NCBI GenBank assembly: GCA_930990975.1
Contig: CAKNRR010000003.1
Location: forward strand, 77,037-141,036
Length of the DNA: 64,000 nt
Direction of reading: 5' to 3'
DNA from: an uncultured Clostridia bacterium
GTDB taxonomy: Bacteria > Bacillota > Clostridia > Christensenellales > UBA1242
Made by a program: the position numbers and the translations under genes
Notes under the pieces: model-generated
Told to the model about the DNA's origin: nothing
The model's database searches: none
The model's input: the letters and a program-made list of their open reading frames with translations, nothing else
Shown here: in pieces, positions 33,394-45,400 of the stretch
How the letters are laid out: every line of letters starts with the position of its first letter
Numbering within the stretch: the stretch's first letter is position 1

Positions 33394-33547
33394 TTTTTAT
33401 CCTTTAGTTTTTATAGTATAACAAATTATATCCTTTTTCACAAGAATTTTGAATTTCTTGTTTATTACCAATAAAAAGTTTTTTTTCAATAACTCTTCCC
33501 ATGTATATTTCAGTGGCATTTGTCAAAAATAAACTTTAGGAGGAATT

Positions 33548-34798
33548 ATGAGTGTAAACCCTTTTTTACTTAAACCTAAAAAAATTGAAAGCACAATTAT
33601 GAGTTTTAAAATGCTTTCGCCAAAACCTTATAACAAAGATGAAGTTGACCCATACACTAGAGTACGCTGTATTCTAATGAACGGAACAGAATATGAAGCC
33701 GTTTGGTCCAAACATCACTTTAACAGGCATTGCGCAAATAACGACATTAGGCGTGCTGTTGGTCTGATAAGACAATGTGAGCAACAGCAGCAAAAATTGA
33801 TTGCAAACCTAAAGCCAGCTGATGAAAATTTGTTGCAAACAACTCTTGGTTATGAACAGCTTGCTGTCGACTTAACCGCTTTTCTTGCTCAACGCCAAAC
33901 AAAACAATGGGTCAAAGATGCGTTTGATTTTGCTTTACTTGAAGATTTTGACCATCTGTATCGTTATGCAAACCTTTTAGAAAGTGATCTTGGAGAGCAT
34001 GCTGAAAAATATATTGGCTCATATACAGAAATCATGCCTGGCCGACCAACTGTTGCTCATCATAGACATCCATATGACAATATTAAAAAACCTATCAGCA
34101 ACATTTCTGCTGACCCTATCACGCAATGTGATGTATCAATAATTACAGCAGCTGAACAGCAAACTATGAACTACTACATGAATTTAGGAGCTTTTTATAA
34201 ACATCAAAAAGGAAGAGAAGTTTATACTGAAATAGCAATGGTTGAAGAAGAACATGTTTCTCATTATGGTTCTCTTATAGATCCTTCAATGACCATTATT
34301 GATGACCTGCTTATGCATGAGTATATCGAATGCTATCTCTATTATTCAATGTATACTGACGAAATAGATGCCCACATAAAACAAATATGGGAAATGCTGT
34401 TTGAACAAGAAGTATCTCACCTGCACCATACATTGTCTCTTACTAGAAAGTATGAAAATAAAGATTGGTTTGATATTATCCCTGAAGGAGAGTTCCCTGA
34501 ACTTATTTCTTTTTCAAGTCAAAAAGAATATATAAGAAAAGTATTGGCTGAAACAGTCAAAAACACATCAAATTTAGAAGGATATATCAATATCAACAAA
34601 CTTCCTGATGACGCTTTCTTCTTTGACTATCAAAAAAGAACAGTCAAAGATGCTGCCACAATGCCTTCGCATATCGCAATTGAAAACCATATCAAACAAT
34701 TTAAAAGCGACTATCGACTTCAAGATGAAGAACCGCCAGTCAAAGAATTAGTTGATAGAAAAAATGATAACATAACACTTGGGAGAGTTAAAAAATAA
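33548..34798 (+). CDS. Ferritin-like fold protein of unknown function
   Basis: The 416-residue soluble protein is mostly helical and contains several Glu-x-x-His pieces in long helices: ESDLGEHAEKY near 144, VEEEHVSHYG near 228 and LFEQEVSHLHHTLSL near 292, with E/H/Y-rich helices between. This is the pattern of a four-helix ferritin-like diiron site. The N-terminal part has RVRCILMNGTEYEAVWSKHH and a Gln-rich helix. No rubrerythrin Cys knuckles are present. I infer an iron-binding oxidative-stress or oxygenase-like role but can name no homologue. RBS AGGAGG; own terminator. Confidence 0.65.
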   Translation: MSVNPFLLKPKKIESTIMSFKMLSPKPYNKDEVDPYTRVRCILMNGTEYEAVWSKHHFNRHCANNDIRRAVGLIRQCEQQQQKLIANLKPADENLLQTTLGYEQLAVDLTAFLAQRQTKQWVKDAFDFALLEDFDHLYRYANLLESDLGEHAEKYIGSYTEIMPGRPTVAHHRHPYDNIKKPISNISADPITQCDVSIITAAEQQTMNYYMNLGAFYKHQKGREVYTEIAMVEEEHVSHYGSLIDPSMTIIDDLLMHEYIECYLYYSMYTDEIDAHIKQIWEMLFEQEVSHLHHTLSLTRKYENKDWFDIIPEGEFPELISFSSQKEYIRKVLAETVKNTSNLEGYININKLPDDAFFFDYQKRTVKDAATMPSHIAIENHIKQFKSDYRLQDEEPPVKELVDRKNDNITLGRVKK

Positions 34799-34826
34799 CC
34801 TAAATATATCAATATTTAGGTTTTTT
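34799..34826 (+). terminator. Terminator after the ferritin-like gene
   Basis: CCTAAATAT (34799-34807) pairs with ATATTTAGG (34812-34820), then six T; it starts at the base after the stop codon. Confidence 0.85.
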
Positions 34827-34833
34827 GTTAAAT

Positions 34834-34865
34834 AAAAAATACAAGAAATTTTTCTTGTATTTTTT
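34834..34865 (-). terminator. Terminator of cls
   Basis: A self-complementary AAAAATACAAGAA...TTCTTGTATTTTT stretch ends on the minus-strand cls stop codon region; read on the minus strand a T-run follows the stem. Confidence 0.65.
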
Positions 34866-36316
34866 TAAAATAATGAAGAAAGCAAGCGCATAATTGCTTG
34901 AAACATTTTTGTAATCCATATTTTCTTTTGGAAATAATTTATATTGACTTCTTGTGAATTTTTTATATCTATTTCGAATTGCTCTGCATATTCTTTGTTG
35001 AGGTCTGAAGAATAAATTATCATTGTATCTTCAAAATTCAAACCAAAAGAGCGGTTATCGGTATTGCAAGTCCCTATAGACAACTTATTATCATCCACAA
35101 CAATTGTCTTGCTATGCAAAAAGCCATTATATAAATAAATTTTAATTCCAAGCTCTGACATCTCTTTCAAATAAGACAATGTCGCCAAATATACCGTTTT
35201 TTTATCTGGCTTTTTGGGAACCATTATGCGTATATCAATTCCACTTTTTTTAGCTATTCTAAGTGCTGAGAAAAACACATCGTCAGGAATGAAGTAAGGT
35301 GTCTGCAAATACACTCTATTCTTTGCATTAGTAATCATTTTTACAAAGGTTTCTTTTATGCGTTGTACCTGACTATCAGGTCCAGAAGTCACAAGTTGAA
35401 CAAGTGCATTTCCACAGATTTTAGGACTTGGAAAATATCCATTTTCTAAATATAGTCTTGGTGGAGTATTGTCATTTTTGCAATATCTCCAATCATCTAA
35501 AAAGATGTTTTGAAGAGCATAAACTCCAGCCCCCTCAATTCTTAAGTGAGTATCACGCCAAGGGCTCAACTTTTTATCCAATCCCATATGGTCATTGCGA
35601 ATATTTATCCCACCTGTATAACCTATACTGCCATCTATAACAACTATCTTTCTATGATTTCTATAGTTAAGTTTTAAATTTAAAAGTCTGATATGCATGA
35701 ATGGTGGAAAGAATTCTCCTACCTGCCCTCCAGCTTTTTCAAGCTTTTTAAAAAATCGTCTTGGAGCTTTTCTTGAGCCAATAGAGTCATATATAAGTTT
35801 TACATCCACCCCTTCACTTGCCTTTTTACATAACAGTTGCATGATTTCTGCACCAGTTTTATCATTGGCAAAAATATAATACTCCATATTGATAGACTTT
35901 TTAGCATTTAAAATATCTCTTTTCAATGCTTCGATTTTCTCTTTACCACTATTAAATATCTTTATATCATTGCCTGGCAAAGGATAAGCCCCATATGAAT
36001 AACATAATGTCACAAGTTCTTGATCTTCTTTAATATTTCCATCAAGTTTCGCTTCTGCCAATGTTTGTATACCCTTTATGTTGACGAGAATATCTCTTTC
36101 AGATATAGTTTTTTTCTTTATCATGCGCCTAGTTCTTACACTAAGTCCACTTCCAAAAACAACATAAAACACAAAACCTATTACTGGCAAAAATGTCAAA
36201 ACTGTTATCCATGCAATTATATTTTCTGGTTTTCTTTTTTCAAGGAAAACCATACCAATGAGAAGGAGAAAATTAAAGCATACAACGACAATAAATGCAA
36301 TTGAAAACCAGTTCAC
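34865..36316 (-). CDS. cls: Cardiolipin synthase
   Basis: Cardiolipin synthase joins two phosphatidylglycerols into cardiolipin at the membrane. The 483-residue protein has two N-terminal membrane helices (about 1-50), then two phospholipase D motifs: HRKIVVIDGSIGYTGG and HSKTIVVDDNKLSIGT, both with intact HxKxxxxD. Length is typical of Firmicutes Cls. Translation starts at GTG 36316, with GGAGG five bases upstream. The giant-protein gene upstream on the same strand is separated by a stem-loop. Confidence 0.95.
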   Translation of the reverse strand: MNWFSIAFIVVVCFNFLLLIGMVFLEKRKPENIIAWITVLTFLPVIGFVFYVVFGSGLSVRTRRMIKKKTISERDILVNIKGIQTLAEAKLDGNIKEDQELVTLCYSYGAYPLPGNDIKIFNSGKEKIEALKRDILNAKKSINMEYYIFANDKTGAEIMQLLCKKASEGVDVKLIYDSIGSRKAPRRFFKKLEKAGGQVGEFFPPFMHIRLLNLKLNYRNHRKIVVIDGSIGYTGGINIRNDHMGLDKKLSPWRDTHLRIEGAGVYALQNIFLDDWRYCKNDNTPPRLYLENGYFPSPKICGNALVQLVTSGPDSQVQRIKETFVKMITNAKNRVYLQTPYFIPDDVFFSALRIAKKSGIDIRIMVPKKPDKKTVYLATLSYLKEMSELGIKIYLYNGFLHSKTIVVDDNKLSIGTCNTDNRSFGLNFEDTMIIYSSDLNKEYAEQFEIDIKNSQEVNINYFQKKIWITKMFQAIMRLLSSLF

Positions 36317-36358
36317 AATTCCTCCTTTTTATTGATATTTTTTATATTTAACAAAATA

Positions 36359-36407
36359 GTGAGAAAAGTTGTTTTTAGCATACAGCTATTTCCCCAACTT
36401 TCCTCAC
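36359..36407 (-). terminator. Stem-loop between the giant gene and cls
   Basis: GTGAGGAAAGTTG and CAACTTTTCTCAC (minus strand, 36407-36395 and 36371-36359) pair over 13 positions with one G-U. The U-run after the stem is weak (TATTTTGTT), so termination may be partial. Confidence 0.55.
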
Positions 36408-36429
36408 ATTTTGCTTTGCAATTATAAAA

Positions 36430-39400
36430 TTAATTAGTCGCCTGCCCTTTCAATTCATCATAATCTTTATCCCAACTCAATCTAAGTGTATCCATATAAA
36501 TGAATGTATCATCGTCTGTGTTAAAATCTCTGTCAGCACCAGATACTCTCATCTTTATAACAATCTTTATATATTCATCATAAACAAATAGTGAGTTGTA
36601 AACAATCTTATAATCGCTACTATCTATACTTGCATTACCAGAACCACCATCTGTATCATCTAATGTAAAGCTTAAATAATTTTTATAGTTATTCTTTACG
36701 GTATCTGGGGTTAATTTAGAAAAATCTTTATTTGTTGCATAATTCATTGTAAATGAATCTGTCCACCCTTGAACATTCCCAGAATCTGCAAAAGGAGTGT
36801 ACCATTTACCTTTATCTCCATCATAATTTACTGACAACAATTTCATTATAGTATCAGTATTTGCTCTTTCAAGCTTATAGTAATAACCTGTCACATTATA
36901 AGCTTTAGAAACTCTGTATGTGAAGTTTGTATTCGTTGTTGAGGTGCCGTCTTCATTTTTAAATTCTACTTTTACAACATAATATTTTCTTGCAGTATGA
37001 TAGTTTCTAGCTTGCAATAATGAGCTGTCTTCTACATAAAGAACATCTTTTGTTATGCTTTCAATAGTGAATGTGTTATTTTCTTCTTTGTTATCATTTG
37101 GATCTATCAAATAATAGTTATTTCCATTGTACTCAACAATTCTTCTATTATTTACTACATTTCCACTATCATTATTTGTTACATAATAGAACTCTGCGTT
37201 GCTATCTCTTGGAGTAATTACAATCCTATCTTTCTCATTGACATTAACGCCAACATATTGAGAGATTGAAATATATTCTGTTCGTTTATAAGATCTTCCT
37301 GAATTTGAAATTGAAACAACTGCAGGAGTTTGGTTTACATTTTCATATTGCAAAGGATTTGCATTTACATCTACTGGTCTTTGCAATGTGATTTCAAATG
37401 ATGTTGAAGATTGCTCATTGACAAGAACTTCCAATGTATCATTTATATAAATAGGATTGTCTATTGTTTCATTAATTCCAGTTGTTACACTAAACTGATC
37501 ATTAACAATAAATTGATCACCATCACGAACTGGAGCTTTATCTTGCTCTTTAATCTCTACTTCGCGAGTAATGTTTGCATTTGTCTTCAAATCATAGAAC
37601 TCTATTACACCATCTTTATCGTATCTTATTCTAATAACCATTTGAATGTCAGCTGAGTTGCTATCCTTGTAAATATCTGTCTTTTGAAGTCTTGGAACTT
37701 GGAAAGGATAGAATGGATCTTTCTGCTCCGTTTCCTCACCATCAGATTCATTTGCAAGAACAACTCCTGTTGTTGTCGTTTCATCGTTATCATATGCCAA
37801 TGGAGATTTATATACTGCTCTATTGCTATAACCATAATATGAGCCATATAATTCACTGGCAGTTGCCATTGTGTATCTATCGGCTTTTATTGCACCAGGT
37901 TCAGCACTTACTGTAGGTTCAACTACATCAAGTTCTTCATCATTCATATCATAGAACGAAACTGAAACTATATCCAAATATTTAATCATAGGAGCGTGCG
38001 TTAGATAATTTTCTTTATCCTCATCTGTCCATTCGCCTGGATTTGAAACTTTACTTCCATCTGTTGAAGTAGTAGTAGTATAACCTTCTTTTGTGTTTGT
38101 ATTTTCTTCTAAATACTCTGGAAGATTTTTGTTGTCTGGATCTGGTTTGCTTGGATTTTCAGCAAATAAGTATGCTTCTATACCGCTTATCTCAATGATA
38201 GAAGTATAAGCATCCGTTGATTGTGCACTTTGTGGTGTCGCACTTATATAATGTTTATCTATAGGATCCGCATCCTCTGTTTGAATTGTCAAACTTTCAT
38301 ACTTAGCACTTATATCAAAATATTCGCCTTCTGTAATAGCTATGCTATCACTTTCAATATAAGGTTCAGTATATGAAGATTCTAGGCTGAAATAAACTTC
38401 ATACTTAAAGCCATATGGATCTTCAGCTGTAACATAGAAGTATTGGGAACCAAATATTACTTCTTTAGCATTTTCAAATAATGTTGTCTTCCCATTTGCA
38501 AGTTTTAAATAAGCTACAGGGACTAATTTATTTTCTGAATTGTTACCTTGCAACTCGAATCCTATAATATTCTCGCCGTCTTTAATTTCAGTTTTTTGTA
38601 AATCAGACAATTGATACCCGTTAGCGTCATAACCTATCCATCTGCCAGATCTAAGATCTGCTTCTAATTTTTGAGCTGTATTGTCTGTGTTGTTGTATTC
38701 AACCCCTTCGACAATCTTGCCACCAATCATAAATGTTATGTCAAATCTTGATGTCGCAAGTTCTATGTTTGCATTGTCACCATTTTTATGTTTTACAGAC
38801 ACATAACCACTTTGACTTGATGTGCTTGTCAATGTAAATTCATTATATTCACCACCGGCAATTGAAGCAATGTTGTAAATTTGGTCGCCAACATTTGATA
38901 CAATTCCTGTTTCAGGGTCTGTTTCTATTTCATTACCACCATAAGACACTACATAGTCTGGTTCAATCTTGATCACTACATAGAATGTTTTTGTAAATCC
39001 TAAACTATTATATACAACCTCTGTCAACACATAGTCACCTAAGTTGTCAGCACCTAATGGCAAGAGTGTATAATCATAAGCTGCACCACCAGCATTTAAA
39101 ACTGCAGACATTTGCAAATATACATCCCCTTCATCAGCAGCTCCACCTTGAACAGTCACTTTAAAGCCTTCTTGGGCAACATATTTTGTTCTGTATTTCT
39201 CTATAAGTTCTTTTTGTCCTTCAACAATAACGTCATCATTATTTCTTCCATCTTTCCCATCATAGTTTAAAGTTCTCATTGTGAGTGTTGCTTTGCCTTC
39301 TCCGAAGTCGGCTGAACTTATATAAGTGTTGCTTGTTGGGTGTTTAACTCCAAATTCTTGGACCATGCTCTCATATTCATAGTTCACTGAAAGATTGATA

Positions 39401-42400
39401 TGATTTAATGAACTAGAAATCTTATTCTCAACATCTATATCAATGCTTGCTTGATAATAATATTTTGCTGTCAATGGTTCTTGTGCATTTGCACTTCCAT
39501 CATTTTTATTAAATGGTATATTTTCACCATTTTCATTTGCAAAAGCATAAGTTTCTATTGGAGTATCTATTGTAATACTCTTAGAATCTAGTGAAAGATT
39601 ATTAAGTGATGTACCATATTTTTCATAAGCAACAGGTATTCCAGATGTTTGGGCACTTGCAGCTTGTCCATACATTAATTGCACTCTGTTTGCAAGTTTA
39701 ACGCTTGTAAATATTTGTCCAGCATTGTCTGAATTTGTAACTTTGTTCAAGTCTTTCCAAGTTGCTGGAACTTTTGTTGAAGAGTCACTAGTTTGTGTAA
39801 CTTGTTCAATTAAGTTGCAATTTATATAGCCTTTAAGATCTTCATAAGCCCCTCCAGCCGCTGTGTTCGTATCGTTCAATATAGTTGTTGTCAAAAGCTG
39901 TTTATCAAAGTTGCTTACAAGATAAGCGCCAACATAAGTAAAGTTTGGCATTGGGTAGCCAAGGTCGAGATACAATTTTTTACCTGCATCAGACTTGCTT
40001 ATATATTGAGCATAAGAAGCAAAGAAGTGTGCTGTCTGTCCTTCTTCTCTATATTTTGCATTGTCTGTAAAGATCATATAATAAGAGCCTTCTGCTTGTA
40101 ATGATGAATTCATTTCTACTTCAGCCATTCTGTGATGTGCAAACAAATTGTTTACTGAAGTTTTATCAACATATATAGTTTCCACATTGTTTCCGCTTCC
40201 ACTAACAGTTGAATATTTGCTTGCATTATTTATTTGAACAGAAAGAGCGTTACTCATTATATAAACAGTATAGTCGCATGAGACATTTTGATATGTGATT
40301 CTAAATTTGATAAATGACTCTGAACCATTATCATTAAATGTTATGCCACCTGCCCCTGAAACCCAAGTTCCTCGTTTAAATGTTATATTAGCATCGAATG
40401 GAATTTCCTCACTTGTATTGTAATTTTTATCACTAGAAGTTGGTGCATCGGTAATATTCTCTGAGTTTATCGTATATATACTTGCATTTTGTTTTTCAAG
40501 TATTGCAATTCTAAGAAGGCTTGGGTCAATTTTAGGACTTGAGCCACTTCCATCTAATGTTATTTTAGTATTATATGTAGGAACTTCATTTGTTGGTTGC
40601 CCAGCATTTCCTAATTCAGCTTTATTGAATATAATTCTAGCTTCACTACTGAAAATTGCATTTTGGAATAAGAAATTATCCAAAACTTTTGCAAATGTTG
40701 TTTTATCATCAATATATTCTTGAGTCAATTGTTCTTTATCTGGAACTGGATAGTTTGGTGTCATTTGAACGCTTGGATAAACTCTAAACACATAAGTTGT
40801 CACAAATGATTGAGATTGAGGTATTCCCTCTAAACCTGTTACATCAACTACATTATCTTGATAATCGTCAAAATTAATATTAACTGTCAAGTTCAATTCA
40901 ACAGATGTATATCCAGCCACATAATTTGTAACAATTATATTCTCTTTACCTTTGCTAAAGCTCTCGCTTTGGTTGTATGCTGCGCTGGCTGATGAACCTG
41001 AATAAGTCAAATTATATTCATTTCCAGTATTTATATCGTCAAACAATTCCTTCCCAGCTTTTCTGTATGCTTCAACATCAATCGTATTAAATGCAATAAT
41101 ATTCTCTGCATCTACACTTGTTTTTGGTGTTATATTGTGCTTCAAAGTGAATTCTTGAGTAAATTCAAAGGTTTTATCCCCTTCAAAAGTAATAACAAAA
41201 TCATAAACTACTTTATAATCATTTAAAAGATTTGCTGCAACAAAGCCTGCGTTTTTAGAGAAATAAACATAATTATGTCCATCCCCTGTATTATTTTCAT
41301 TTAATGTTGCCTCAACTGTATATTCATTTGCTGGCTTTCCATTAATTTCGAAAAGTCCATTTGTTGCACTTTCGCTATATTCAAATGGAGTTGTAGTCCC
41401 TCCTTGAATGATACCATCATTTTTAAGTGTTACACTTACATTGGCATCAAGAACTATTCTCAATGTCGCAAGGTATCCTTGAGAAGTATAAAGGGTAAAT
41501 TCTACTTCTCTATCAGATGAAATATATTCATTAAGTCTTATTATAAACTTACCTTCATTTTCTTGTCTTGCATCGTATTCTACATATGAATATATGCTTG
41601 GATTTGTTTCTTCTGTTTTAGTTCCGTCTGGCAAATAAGCAACACTTCCGTCAGTTAGTTCAATTTGAAGTGTATCCCATTCAATTGTATAGCCTTCTGA
41701 AGAACCTGCAACATAATTCTCTAACAATTGAATATTGAGTTCAACTTCTCTATAATTCTCTTGAGTGGTCTCGTCTTTTGCTTCTGTTCCACTAAACCCA
41801 TTATTTAAATACAATACATATTCTCTATGGAGGTCATCAGTGATGAAAGTTTCATCGACCTCTTCACCTTCCTTAATATTTGTAGCTTCAAATTTTACAG
41901 AATATTTGTGAGTTGTTGAATTAAATATAAATTGATAATATTGTTCTCCACCAATGATTGCTAATTGATCATTTTCAAGTCCGCCAGTATAACTATGCTT
42001 AATGCTTACGGTTATTTCTTGATCAGCGATTGGTGTATAGTACATTTGTGAATAATCTTCAGAGAATTGAATATCAATCTTGTTTTTCCATTCGCTTTCA
42101 TTATAGTATGTATCTTCACCTATTCTTACACTTACAACCTCATTGATAGATTTTAAACTTTCATAAATTTTTAATCCGTCATAGTAGAATGAACCATTAC
42201 CGCTGACAATGTTTATCTCAACTACATCATCTTTTTGAACAAGTCCATCTAATCCTTCTTCGTTTACGAATAGTTCGTTAAGATCAATTATAACATTTTC
42301 GTCAGCTTTAGCTATTGTCTTAAATACAGGAGCTACTCCATCTACAGTTTCTAAAGCATTATTATCAGGATTATGGCGCTTTAAAGTAAGCCATACTTTC

Positions 42401-45400
42401 ATATCCTTTTCAACTTGAACTTCAAGTTCTGTGCTGTCAGCTATATCAAATTGTTTTGAAATATTGAAACGCTTATAATTTTCATGCAATGTTGTTGAAC
42501 TGAATATGCTTTCAAGATCAATCATTCCTTGTTCATTCACGGTTGAATCTATATATTCTGCTGTACCATTATATGCATAAACTGCATCGCTCACTACGAC
42601 ATCCGGTACAACTTTCATTAAGTAATAGAAAGTCAATTTGTCGCTTGTGTTTGACAATGTGTAACTAAGAGCAAGATAGAAATTTGTTTGAGTTGTTGGC
42701 AAGTGATTAAGTGATAATCTTCCGTATCTCTCTGCAGAACCCCCAACATCTTCTGTCCCCATCAAAATGTTTTTGATTAATTCTTCACTTGTCTTATAAT
42801 TTCCAGTTGTGTCAATTGCATAATATTCGATGGCTGGAGTTATTTCAGTATCATTAATGATAAAGAGCCCTTCATCGCCTACTGTTTCACCAAAGCTATA
42901 TTCAGTCAAAATTTGAGAGATTTGCCCCGCTCTAATTTCATTATAAACAACTTTTGCATCCTTATTTTCGTCGTTATCTGTGCCAGTTTTTAAAAGTTGT
43001 TCTGGTGTTGTCATAGCTATTTCAAGCTTTCTATAATCTTCAACATTTGCTGAATAATTTACATAATCAAACCCTATAGAAGAAATCAAAATTGGAACAT
43101 ACACAACAGCTGGACTGCTTGTTATGCTTGCGCTTTCATCTCTAGCACCAAAATACATTACTAAATAAATTTTTTCATTTAATCCGTTTATTAACTTATT
43201 TGCAGTATTTTTGGCAGTTATATTTGTACCAGAAATTGTTGTTGTGCCGCCTTCTTCATCTATAATAGTTTTTTCTGCACTATTTGTTACACCATAATAA
43301 TTTGACAAGCTGTTGCCATCAAGATCTTGAAGTATCAAATAAGCACTATAGTTGTCAGAGAAGCTCTTATTCATAAACCAGCTTCCTTCTTCAATCATTA
43401 CATAGCCTTTTCCGTTTACAAATTGAACCTGTGATTGTTCTTGTAATTGTTGAGCTGATTGGCCTTCACCTTCTGCCAACTTATATGATGCTATCATATT
43501 TGCAAGATATTGATACATTTCAAGTCTATATTCTTCTTCTGTCAACTCTTCTTCCTGACTTCCAGGAAAATCAAATAATCTTATTTTAACTTCAATAGTA
43601 GCCAATGCCTTTTCATCAGCATCTTCTTCATTAAGTTTAACATATAAATTAGTTTTAAGCTCTGATGTATTGTAATCAAACAAGAATCTTGTATCATTTT
43701 TTAAGAGAACAGAACCATTATATTCAAAATATTCTTCAAATGAATAGAATGCTGTAAATTCTCCAATATCTACGACATCTTCACTAGAAGCTCTCGTGAT
43801 TTTTACAAAATCTTCAATATTGATTCCTCCAACAGAATTATTTAAAGCATAATAAATGTAATCAAGTCCTTCAATTTTAAGATTTCTTGTAATTTCAAAA
43901 GAAATCGACCTACTTACAGCAAAATAATTGTCGCCGTCTGGTCTAAATATAATAGTAAATGTGCCATCCTCTTTATCCCAGAAATCAACAAAATTAATTT
44001 TTGCTTGTCCATCTGAATTTGGAGTAAAGATTGCGACATAATTTCCTGCTCCTGGGTTGTCTGTTTGTGCAATATAATCTCCTTCGCTTCTTACTATATA
44101 ATAAGTATTTGCTGAGAATAATGAACCAAATGTTATTGTTCCCTCACCAGTTGGGTCTTTATAGTTGTTTGTTACTTTATTATCAATCACGACATCTGTC
44201 GCAGCATACAAAGGTTCTGATGTTGAAGAGTCTGGATAGTTTTTTGCTGCAATTGATATGTTTGACATTAATTTCAAATTAAGTGTTGACTCTATTGCCC
44301 CATTTGAACCTTGGTCACTTATAGTGAATCTCAAAGTATGTTCTCTAGCAAAGTCTTTATTAATTCTTATCTTAGAAATGCTCTTTCCACTTAATGTTCT
44401 TATTATTTGATCTGCATCTACATTTTCACCATCAAGCCCTGTTATTAAACTATCGTTTTCATCATACAAACTGAGCATTGCATCTTTTCCGAACAAGTTA
44501 ACCAACAACTGATTGTCATCATTCATTGTTGTATCGTTTAAATATTGTTGACTTAATTGGAACTTAATATTGGTATATGGTTGTTTAGCTCCATCTTCTC
44601 CTACATAAAATTGAACTAAAGTATCAAGATCTATATATTGTTCCCCTGCAGATTTAGCACCATATTTTGAAATGTCAATATTTGAAACATCTGTAACTTC
44701 ATAATCTCCAGCCGCAAATGGGTCTGTTGAAGTTGACTTTCTTACTTCTGTTATACCAACTGAAGAAATGTTCATATTGAGATATTGATTATTTGGATCT
44801 CCTTCAGCCTTAATTGTAGAGCTGTTTCCATCCAAAGTTTCAAGTGCCAAAGATACATTTGCATTTGTTGATTGTCTGAATGTGAATGTTTGACCATTTA
44901 AGTTTACCGCATTTGAATCACCTGTCCAAACAACAAATTTCCAGCTTCCTGACAATGTGTCTGTGCGTTCTTTTTGGTCTGTTATGATTACATAACTGTT
45001 ATCTTGACCCAAAAGGCTTAACAACAATTGATCTGTTGATGTGAATGGATTTGCTTCTGATGTAGGCAATCCTGTACAAATAATTTTTGTGTTGAAACTC
45101 CCTGATGATTCAAGTGTTTGATTTACAGTAATTTGTCCACCAGCCACATAATCTTTATATATCTCATCAGCAGTAATTGAAATATCCGTTGAAACTGGGC
45201 TATATACGCACAAAACAATGTCAGTTATGTTTAAATGCCATTCAATATTCTTATCATCAAGATTGTCATATTTAAGTGAGATTTGTGAAATATATATTCC
45301 CTCCAAATCAGAGATATTCATACCAGTATTTATTCCTATCTGATAAGTTATAACTCCGTAAGAGGTTTCATCATCTATAGAAAATTGAGCTGTGCCAACT

